Source: Enoplolaimus lenunculus (lineage: Eukaryota; Nematoda; Enoplea; Enoplida; Thoracostomopsidae). Taken from it: a stretch of 64,000 bases of DNA. Shown piece after piece: positions 46,701 through 58,700 of this stretch; position 1 is the stretch's first letter; the number at the start of each line of letters is the position of its first letter. Made by a program: the position numbers and the translations under genes. The DNA is taken from positions 124,001 to 188,000 of the forward strand of contig JASANG010003616.1 of assembly GCA_030248215.1 (NCBI GenBank). The letters run 5' to 3'. A model generated the notes under the pieces. That model had not been told where the DNA came from and did not search any database. It worked only from the letters and a program-made list of their open reading frames with translations.

Positions 46701-49700
46701 TCACTACAGTAGGTAATTGAATGTAAAACAGTTATACAATGCCAGTGTTCATGAATTTATACCCGAGCAACGCCGGCTATACACGAAATACATACCCGAA
46801 TCATTCGTTTATTTGCCTGTGGCAATTTTCGTTTCGCAACCGACTGTGCATTTGACAAACCCAAAGTATCAGACGCAAACAATTTTAATGACCAGCCTAA
46901 AACTGGCTATTTTCAATCCAACCAGCACAACGATGGCTAATACAATTAATGTTTTTCTACTATATATACATACATACATACATACATATATACATACATA
47001 TATATACATATATACATACATACATACATACATATATATATTATATATATAATTATATATAATACAGGAGCGCCAGTAACTTAATACCATTTTTATGACA
47101 TTCCATTTGAAGTCCAGTTAGAAGAAACCAATTGTTTTCGTGCACTTTATACGCCATACGTATTCCAAAGACAAACTATGTGTGCCCCTGCAGACGAATC
47201 CGAGATGGCCCTCTCGCGGGTGTTCGTGGCCGTGGATCTATCTTATATAAAGTACTTTCAAGAGGATGATGCTACGGTGATTCGGGTTATGAGAATCACA
47301 AAATTCCAGTACCTTTTTACGCCTAAGCTCTCATGTGTCGCCTCGAAACAGTACGTCGTTACCCGTCTTTTTATGATTCAACTGGTTTATTGTTAATATT
47401 TCTCGTGGTTTTGGGACTCACTTGTATTGAGTCCACGAGCGAATTGGCCCTCTGTCATTAATATTATTAAACATTAACTCAATATGAGTTGAGTTGATTC
47501 TCAATATGAGTTGAGTTGATTGTCACTCTGAGTTGAGTTGATTTTGGCTGAGTTGCTTAATTAACTCAGAATGATTGGAATTGAATCAGAACGCTGAGTT
47601 CTGATAGTCCGAACTCAGATTGAGTGAAATAGCTCATTCTGAGTTAAAATCAACTCACTGAAATTTCACAGAACTCCAATACACGTTAAACAGCGATTGT
47701 GAAATTGTAAGTACCTTGAGGCGGTGCGTTAATAAAGTCGGCTTTTCTTTGCAATTGTAAAAGTAAACCCAAGTTACTGCACTGTAAATTCCAATGAGTT
47801 GAATAATCAATTCAGCTAGCGAGTTAGTTATTTCTGAGTTAATAACAATAAGCCGGAACTCATTCTGAATTGAGTTGTTTTCACTCTCAGTTGATATGAT
47901 TCCGGGTGAGTCGATCAGTTAATTCAGATCAGGGTGGCACCGAATCCACGATTTGACCGAATCCGAATCCAGTGCCAATTTGCCGAATCCGAAACCGAAT
48001 CCGAATCCTGCATGTTGCAAATTTCAGATATGTCTATATTTTGTTTCAGAATATCAACGCAATGCCAGCCGTATAACTTTTAATACGTTAATATATTTCG
48101 TCCCGACGGCAGTTCTGAGATTTCTCACCTGAAATAAGAAAATATTGATCTTTATAGCAAGGTATTTAAAAAATTTATTGCTTAAAAATGAAAAAAACAT
48201 ATTGCCGAACTTTGTTGGATTCGGCTTTTCCACAACGGAATCCGAATCCGAACCTCAAATTTTTGCCGAATCCGAATCCGAACCTTTGTTGCCACCCTGA
48301 TTAAGATTGAGTTGAATCAACTCACAAATCTGAGTTCTGATACTCCTAACTCGGACTGACTAATTCAACTCACATTTGAGTTAAAATCAACTCACTGCAA
48401 TTTACAGTGTGAAAAAAATCTATTTTCAAAAATCGCACAATTTTTGCGCACATCTTTACGTCAAAGTTACCGTGGAATTCCGTTTGAACTGTAAACTATC
48501 CAACTAACACAAATACATAAGCAATCAAGTACACTTCCTTACTACAAGAAATACACTTATATTTTCGTTTATTACGGTACAAGAAAAACTTTATGAGTAC
48601 AATTAGTTCGCATTATTGGTCATCCACGTAATACTGCGCGCACTACTGTAAAAAAATTGTCCAAGTCTGGCTAGTACTTCCAGATGCTTTTTCTATACGA
48701 AATTAAGTCATTACATCCATTTTGTTCAATTTAACGCTACCTGATACACTGATTTTCACAAATTGCCATCAAATTATACCCTGGTGTGCATTATATTTGA
48801 ACATCATATAAACTTATTTAAATTTTGTATATTTTATTAGTGCGGTAAAGGTACATAATAAAGAGTATCTAATATTTTTATGACACTTGTTTACCGCCAC
48901 CGCATTAGTATTGGTTTGATGAAAGACAAAAAGCCTTCATTGCCTGATTATTATTTTACTAAATACAGCCTAAACTTATGTGCCAAAACCTAAACCTACA
49001 CTGCAACACAAAAATGGTGAGTCAAATTCGACTCCGCCAGAATCAAACGTTCGACGACTTAGTGACGCGAATTTGACTCTGGCGGAGTCGAATTTCGGCT
49101 CAATTTGTGTACCTAGCTTCGAAAAGCCTATTTCGGAGAGAGTCAAATTGACTCATCAATTTTTGCAGTGTAATCCAAAGCATAAGCATATTTATTACTC
49201 CAATCACTATGTGGGGGGACTCTATTGGTGGAACGTAAGAAAATGTGGTCTGTCTCCAAATACGACGAGCGAATGAGAATTTCAGATTAATAGCATTACT
49301 TATTTCGTTACATAAGTAATATACTTCTAAACGCCGACGTATCTGTCTCGGATAAGTTTTGATAATATCAACAGCGGTACATATGTCATAGGCCAATCTG
49401 CTACTCAGGCCAATTTCCAATTGGCCTAGGCCAAACAGTGATTGTAAGACGTAGCAAAACAACAGTGATGTAAAACCAACGCTGATTGGTTTTACGGTAT
49501 TGGTTTTACGGTACTGCACTGATTCAAATAATCAAATCTGATTGGTCTGTATCTTTAATAGCAGTTGATCTTGGGCCAAAGTGCTATTACGCAAAATAGC
49601 AGATTGGCCTACGACATATATACTGAAATTCAAATTGATTTCTTTCCATCCAGCTAAGTTTAGCTTATTTAGTTTATATATGCGTCTAAACTTAAATGTG

Positions 49701-52700
49701 TTTCGAACACCCACAGTATCTCAAGCACAGCTATTTCTAAGTGACGCAGTACCATATAGATCCCTTCACGAAAATTGTGCCCCGGATGCGGTGGTTCTCG
49801 AACCCACGACGTACGAATCACCACCGCCACACAAATAATGGATTCAATTAAAAATCTTTCAAGCATCGAACAGCTATTACACTCTTGTAAGCTGCCAGAA
49901 TAATTAGATGCGGTGTACAAAAGTAGAGTCCAATGTAAAACGTTTCGAATAAGCTGCCACAGTTGCAAATAGCTACTGTCGGCAGCCATTCGTGCAACAC
50001 CAGGCTGTAACCGGATATTAATTTAACGGATACTGAATATTGTGTACGTATGCTAAAATAATTAATTTTTTGTGCTGTATTTTCAGCATGCTCAAGGTTT
50101 TCGTCCATTATAAAGGTCATAATTGCTGCTGATCCACTGAAATTATTTAATGCCAAAATGCGCTTTACTCTCGTTCGCTTACATAAGTCAAAAGTAGCTG
50201 AAAACGTATAAAAACTTGAACTTTTTGACTTGCGTCGAAATGTAATCGCAGCAAGATGTTATAGACGCTCACATGTAAAAGCAGTTTTATTATATTCGGC
50301 ACCACAACCGTAAACATCCAGTATCCGGCAGGTTTATACCGGATACGGATATCAAATTTTGCCAGATATGAAACCGGAACAGCATATGTGGTCGTCGCAC
50401 CCTGTGCAAAACCCCTTATGACCGCTGTATCGAATTATTAATGCCTCAGATATTAAATGGACAGCATCTAAACCTAAACAGACTCCCTCCTTATTTTATG
50501 TCGAGTACCTGTCACTCTATGATTACTACTATTACATGGGTCGCCCATTCAGCATTGTTTTCGTTTCGTAACACTAGCAACACCGACAATAATTATTTAT
50601 CGGCAATGTTACAACACAGACGCGATGAATATGCTTATTTATCATCAAACAACATTCATTTGGTTTCTATTCATTTAACCAGCAAACTCAGATGGTATAA
50701 ATCTAACTAAAATACTAACGACTTGTGTGATTATATATATACGTGATTTGCATGAATGTTGGCCCCAATGTTACATTTAGGGCCGTAACTGTAGGTTAAG
50801 CGTATTCACTCGCAGAACCAATCAGCCATGCGAGCTAGAAATCATTTGCGCCGGTCGGAGCAATTGAGGTTTAACCATCGTTTATGAATACTTATTTCGC
50901 TTCGCACTCGCTTCGCCTGCCAATTGACCGTCATTGTTATCTATTGCCCCACACTCCACATATATCAAAAGGATCCATTTCGTTGGCTGGACAAACGGGG
51001 CTTACAACTTCGTCGCAAGCATTTATTGACGCAAATATACAAAATGGTGAATCTAAACTGACTCTCTCGGAAACAGGCTCTACGGGACTACACCAACCTG
51101 AGTTATATTCGACTCTGCCATAGTCAAATTCGACTCACAAAGTCGCACGTTTGACTCTGCCGGAGTCGAATTTAACTCCGTTTGCGTGTAGTTTCGTAGA
51201 GCCTATGTCGAAGAGCGTCCATTTGACTCACCATATTTTGCAGTGTACAATCAACCTGAGTGTTTAATCGAAACAACAATTTCATCCACACCCAGAACTA
51301 CACAGGTATATGTAGGATTATTATACAGTCTCAAATTATCGCTATTTGGCGACAGGATATTGCAATTTTCGAACGAGCAGCGTATGCTACGCTGTGAAAG
51401 TTCGTAAGTCACACTTGGGTTTGGCTTTGACTGCTTGCAGTTTATATAATATGAGTGTTTTTACACTTGAGACTAGCACAGTCTGACCATTTTTTACATT
51501 TATTGCTAACTGATAATAGGTGCTAAATTTACATTCAATTTTACTACCTATAATAGCGATTAGTTATTCCGTGCCTAATCCAGGTCTTGGTATTTAGTTT
51601 CCAGGTACTATAGTGACCCGACAAAAGAGGGGGAAACTAAAATTTATTTGGCCTCTCCAGAGGGTACCCCCTGTTTTTCGGTTACGGACTGTTATTTATT
51701 TTTAACCCGCACTCCGCCGCCCTTCCTTACTGATATATATCCGGTACTGCAATTATATACCCGTTGAATTAAACATTTATTTGTCTTGTGTCAATAGCTT
51801 GAGCGATCATGCAACGTTATACTTAGGAATGTATTTTCAAAATGTAAGTACACTTTAAAGTTTCGAACTCAAATTATAATGGTCCAGGAGTTATTTATGC
51901 GCTACAATTAGGGATACACATTTATGGACTCTAATTAGGGTTTAGGGACTCTATCCGCTTACGGACTATTATTAGGGATACGGACTACTGTTGATTGGGA
52001 CTCAAAATGGATACCCTTTCTTATTCGGGTCACAACAGTTTATGCATTTAGTTTTGTCGTTTCAAAGTCACTGTAGTATATTGTAGTTTTTTCTTACAAC
52101 TAATATATATACCAGATAATGTAAAATTACCTAATATTTGGTAAACGAGAACACACCTGAGCCACATACAAGTTTTTTGGCCATAACCAGAATATCCTAT
52201 CGCGCACCAAACTCTGATGATAACTGTTTGACAATTATTATCGTTCAATATGGCTCTGCTAACAACGCATACAACTTAGCTTCAAATATCGCGCTTGCTG
52301 GCAATATACCTGCACTGTTGTCCTTACATTCTCAATTGTAGTTGCCAACTTTTACCATAATATTACTGTTTTAGTTTTAAACTCATAATAGCTATACTCA
52401 AGCCGAAACCTTGGAGCTATACCAGCTTGAAGACTCCAACTGTAAACGCTAAGCTCGTACCACACCAATGTTTCAAAATATCCAAATGCCGGTGTTGCCA
52501 TTCGTCCAGAAACCTATATATATTTTTCTGCTAGCTATACTGTACTATCTTCCATAGAACAATATTTCTAGACGTCTACATTGCTGCCATTTCAAATTTC
52601 AACTCGATAGTACACCACCAAATTACCATTAACATTCTTTGCAAAAATCATCACTCTTCATTTATTATTTATACCCTGTCAACTTGAAAGAAAACCCAAC

Positions 52701-55700
52701 CCAACAGAACGAGTTACCACTGTTACTTTTTAGTTTATGCCACCACTGAAGCAATCAACCATTCAAATCGGCAAAATTTAACTAAGGTATATATTTATTG
52801 CAATTTTTGGTTTTGAAGCTCTATATTCGCATATGCGCGCGTACAAAACTATTACCGACTATTTTCAATGTTGCGACAACAGCCGATGTAAAAGACCAGT
52901 GCCGGGCCAGTATTATAAGCATTATTGCTAAATCTAAGCCTAAGCCTAAGACAAAGCCTAAGCGTAAGAAAAGACAAAGTCTAAGCGTAAGAATGAGCAT
53001 ATTCCTAAGCCTAAGCATAATCCAGGCAAAAACTTATTCTCAACCTTAAGCTTACTGTATTCCAGTTCCACAGAAAAACGTTCCGCTCCTGATCTTTACA
53101 TGTGCCCGATCCAGGTTATTTGTAACGAATGTTTTTTTGTTTAGCAATCAAGAGTCTGTGAACGGTTCGATATGCTATATTTCAATTAAGTTTCGACTTT
53201 ATTTTCCATTCAAGAGCCATTGAGCACGTCAAATACGAGTTTTTTCAATGAAAAAGTTGACATTAAAATTTGAATTCCAGTCCGTCAATTTGAACAAAAT
53301 CAAAACATACAAAACTGTATAAAACTCTTACTAAAAAACTACCTATTCTATGCCACATAGTTCAAATAATTAGCCAGCCGAATAGCAAACCTAAGCTACG
53401 GCAATTTTTAACTTAAACTTTAAGCGCACGACGACCTACCAGACTACTTGCCATCTTGCTATCAAGCTAGTTTATAACATATAACTGCGACGTTTCCTTC
53501 GAAATATCGGCCCATGTTACTTTAAGGGGCGTCCAGGTTTCTGGAGAGTCTATAAAAGAGTAGGTTTAGATGCTAGATTACATTTTTTTGCTAAGGCTTA
53601 GGCTTACGCTTAAGAAAGCATTTTTGCAACGCTTACGCTTAGGCTTACGCTTAGAAACACATTTTTGCAACGCTTAGGCTTACGCTTAGAAACACATTTT
53701 TGCAACGCTTAGGCTTACGCTTAGAAACACATTTTTGCAACGCTTAGACTTAGGCTTAGGAACACGCGTACTTAACTGTTTACGCCCCTTAAAGTAACCT
53801 TGGCCGAAATATCTACTATATCCATTATTCTTTGTTTGGCTTCGTATGAATACGTTAAGCCTAAGCTTAAACCTAACTTACGTACAACTTTGAAAACTGT
53901 AATGGGTCAGGTGCATACATAAGTGTTGTTACTTTAATTAAACTGTTCATTCCGAAACATTAACAACATTCCACATATCAGGGTTTCACTCACTACATTT
54001 ACTCAAAATAACCTAAAAGTCACTCGAATGTAACTCCACATTAGGCAAATAGGTACATAATACCATCGAATAGGGTCCAATAGCAAAAATTTAGCTTCCA
54101 GGCCCCACATTTTTAGGTTCCACTTTATTTCCTAACGCGCAATACCAATCAAGCGTTGTCTTTTGAATCAACATCACCAGGTTTTAGGTTTCACTCAAAT
54201 AAGGTTCAATGTAACTGCATATTTTTCTGTTTACGTAAAGAAACCATATCCGATATTATTACAAAAGCATCAACGCACGTATAGCGATAGATAGATAGAT
54301 ATATAGATAGATATATAGATAGATATATAGATAGATAGATATTCTGAAAGCAACGGGATAATCAATTCGGCCCATGTTACTTTTAGGGCCGTCCTGGTTT
54401 GTGGTGGGTCGTGTAAAACGAGAAGGTTTTCGTTTACATTCTAGACGTACATTTTTTTGCTTCGGCTTACGCGTAGGAATATGGCCTTTGCAACGCACAG
54501 GAACCGGAATACAATTTTCGCAGGAGGAATCCCGGCCGGAACAGGAATTCCGGATCAACCCTGCTAGCTAGCTTTTGACGGTGAACATATGACTCGCGAT
54601 TGTTACATACCAACAAATATTTTTTGCGTACCCTTGACCACATGCCCTTCTCACCTAACGACCTGCTATACAAGTCCCGGTCTATACACTCTCCGACTAA
54701 ACAGTGGTTTTACTATGGTCAACCTCAAAAATCATAGGCAAATTTCTGACACGAAACGGTAGGGACGTGCTGACTAGTCAGCATTGGTAATAATCGGCAC
54801 TTTATGTAAGCATCGACATCGACACTGCAATAAAAATTGCCGATTCTTTGACGATACTTGTTGCACATAACAGCGAGTTGGAATGCTGGCAATTTCATTT
54901 GATCACGAAAACTGTTATCTCTCGTGGCGTTTGTGTTTGAAAAAATTAATTGAAATGGAAATGAACCGTTCTCATGAAATTATAATCTTTTACGTTTACT
55001 ACGGTTCAAGTCTTCGCATTTATAACGATATAATGTATCCTATTTGTTGTTTAAGCATTGTGTATTAAAATTACAATCGGCTTAGGCATCAGTATCGGCA
55101 GCAATGTGCGACCGGATATTAATTTACAGGAATTTTTTTGACGATTAAGATTATTGCTAAAGTTGAAAAATTCCATATCCTATTATTACAAATTTTATTG
55201 CTTTCTCCAGCGTCCGTGGCTCTGGCGAAATTTCAAGACCTCATGCTTCGGTCCGCGATTTTTAGTTTCCAAATGCATGTTCCAAGTTTACTAACGTGGA
55301 TATGCTCGGTACAATTAGTCTAGAATCAAGTACAAAACCTCTGCAATATTAGTCCATACGTTCGTTTAAATGTTTACATACACTGTAAAAACGGTTAGTC
55401 AAATTGACTGTCTCCGAAATAGGCTTTTCCTGACTACTCAAACGGAGTCAAAATTCGACTCCACCAGAGTCAAATTAGACTCACCGAGCGATTCAGTGAA
55501 TCGAATTTGACTCAGGCGGACTCGAATTTTGACTCGGTTTGTGTAGTCAGGAAAAGCCTATTTCGGAGACAGTCAATTTGACACACCATTTTTTTGCAGT
55601 CTACACTTTACTTTTAGTGCCGTATCATACATAAAAATCATTGCTACAATGATTATTAGTAATTTCTTATTATATAATACTTTCTTACAATTAAATGCGA

Positions 55701-58700
55701 CAAAATAACCTAGTCAACGATGGGTAATCAGCATTCTGCGACAACACCTGGAAGTCCGGCTGGCGGCGACCGACTGCCAAGTCGCTCGTCATTCGGTTCC
55801 GGCAACCGTCACAAAAACCGCACAACAAGCCATCCAACACAAGAACAAGAAATCAGTCCGAACAGCAAACAGCCAGCCAATAATATCTACGCTCGCGAAA
55901 AACTACAAAGCGATACAGGTACACCAACAGGCGCGGCGGACGGCGAGTTCAACCAGCGATTTCAACACAGCTACGCTTCAAACTGCGGAGACACTACTTT
56001 GGACAAAGTGCGTGCCAGAGCCGGGAACGCAACTGACACCGGTTCGCCTGGAACACCACTGCACGCGATTAACGGAACGACAATGGTCGATTTTGGCCGA
56101 GCAACACCGCCTACATCATCAGCGCCACAGTCTCGTCAAGGATCAACACGACGGCGCAACCCACAACAGCCACGGCCACCGTCGCCATCAGCGTTTGATT
56201 CGAAAGGACTCAATCTCAACAAGCGAACGATCGCAACGGTCACAAAACTGTGGAACCGGGCGCGGTCGATGGGCGCAAACGAACCAGGCCGGTCAATCCT
56301 GCAACGCGTTCTCGCGCAAAGTCCTCAAATCGGCGAAGTGTTTGTCAAAGGTGACGAAATGATGCATCATACTGGAAAAAACGCTACGTACCGATCATCA
56401 GATGCTAACGACCCACAAGGGGTCGATAGAACAAACTACTACAGTGGAGAATTGACTACAAATAGCGACAGCTTGAACAGTCAGTTTAATCAAAGCCAGC
56501 GTCGGCCCAGCGCCATGGACGTTGTAGCAAACGCTGTGGACCTTAGCTATTCGGGCAGTTTTGGACTCGCTCGCTACCGAAGCCGTATCAATATGGAGTT
56601 ACATTCGAAACGGTTCACAAAAACACTCGATGACGTCATCAAACATTTGAACTCATGGCAAACGATTGTTGTTGGCCGGCTGCGAGAACTGGGCGCAAAG
56701 CATGCAGCGTTCAAAAACGTTGGATTCAAACCGAATCACTGGGACGTATTCGCTGAAGCAATGATCGAAGAAACTCTTGACTGGGGCAGCCGACGCGAAC
56801 GTAGTCTTGCGATCAGGCATGCATGGATCGTAATCGTTGCGGCGATAATCGACGAGCTGAAAGCTGGCTATCGCGCTGAAATCAAAGCACGCTCGGGCAG
56901 CATTTATCAACTGTCAGGTTTGCAATCAGCCGCTGGGACGCCTGATAAAACGTCGCCAGCTGAGTACGGAACCAGCAAATCGCAGCTACGATCGCGCAAA
57001 AGTCTCACCGGATCTCACGACAACATACTACGAAAATCGCCACGAAACGGCGACTACGATGATGATGATGAAATCGAAGACTCAAAGGCGAATCGGCGAT
57101 CCAACTATATGCACAAAGTTAGCATCATTGGGCGTCCGCCTGACCTTGACGCGTTGCTGCACGAAATCAAACCAGGATTGCCTGACGCGACTACGGAAAA
57201 CACAGCCAATCCTGTCGATCCAGTTGAACAAGCATCATATCGGCGTCTCACTCAGACAGACCTTGGAGCAGGTTATCGTCGAGGGTCGGCAATGCTAGCA
57301 CCAGCTAGACGTGGAGGAGGCTTCAACGAAAATAGCAGCAAGCAAGTCGCATTCGCTACGCTAAACGAGCATTCATTTTCAAACAGTCACGACGATTTAG
57401 TCGGACTGCTTCATCTAAACGACGACGAATGTCAAGAGCCAGACGGGTGTTTTTCAACAATTTTAGTCGATTCACCACTTGCGGGAAGAAAACGTGGTGG
57501 TGGTGGCGGTCAAAACGGGGTACGAGACTGCGAGACTGGCTATCAGTTTAACCGGTTTGATCGCGGGACTTCGTTTCGATACCCATCTGCTGCGCATCGA
57601 GCTAAACAAGCAGCGCATGCATCAGAACGACTGCAACAGCAGCAGTTATATCGACAGCAAAATCAGCAACAAAACAGCGGTCAGGGTCAGCCACACGATG
57701 CTGGCGGTGGCGTGCCAGGACATCCGCGAGTTGAACAGTTGATGCAAACACAACAAGATGACGGCTACTATCGTCCACGTGTACTTTCAAAGTGATTGCC
57801 GAGCAAACAGATAATGCAACATTCCAGCGGTTATGAAACGGATTATTTGCTTACAACAGAAACAACTCGCGACAAAGCCAGCCAAAAAATATTAATTAAA
57901 ACAATTTTTTTAATGAAAACCAATATTGAGACATTTTTACAGCACACAAGTAAACAGATTTCGGCAATGCTATAGTGTTTTAGCGGATTGAAAAGACACT
58001 GATCCACTTGGCACTTACGTATAAATGATTTTCGAGGCACCACTGACAATAATACGATGTACAGAGTTCCGCAGCTCGCGAAATTTCCGATATGAAAAAT
58101 ATTTAACGTTGGCAACAAGCAATAATAGTTTAGCCAACTTAATTATAGGAGCTTGCCGAGTCTTTAGAGACTAAGAAGATTAGGTTAGGCTTATGTGTTT
58201 TATGCCGGCGCTTAGGGTTAGGTTTACGCTTCGATTCAGGTTATTTTAGTGTACAGGCCCCTAAAACTAGCATGGATCAATAGTTGTGGATATGCTTAAT
58301 ATACTGCTTCCTAAACGCCAACAGGCGCCTAGATCTAGTGAAAATTATGGAAATTATTATATCTTTTGATACGAACCGAAGTAATAGAGAAGCGATAAGC
58401 TGAGCGTTCGTTGAGTTGCGGCAGAATGGGGGGGGCATCAACCGGGACTCCCGGTTCGCGCAACCGTGGGAAAATTTCTCAGTGTGGGGGTTGCAGAATT
58501 TTGAATAAAGCGTCAATCACGCTAGCTCGTGTTTAGTTACGCCTACAAGCAAGCACATAGTAAAAAAAACAAACATATAAATAATAAAAACATATCAAAT
58601 ATATAATACATATGATCGAGAGGAGAGGGTATGTTTAATTATTCACACTGTTGTTTTTTCGGAAAAATGTAAGGAACGTAAAATTAACCGGGTGAAAAAT

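Noticed and set aside
53509-53805. Regularly spaced repeats as a CRISPR array
   Set aside because: Eukaryotic context; the spacers are themselves repeats and the whole lies within a hAT-like element.
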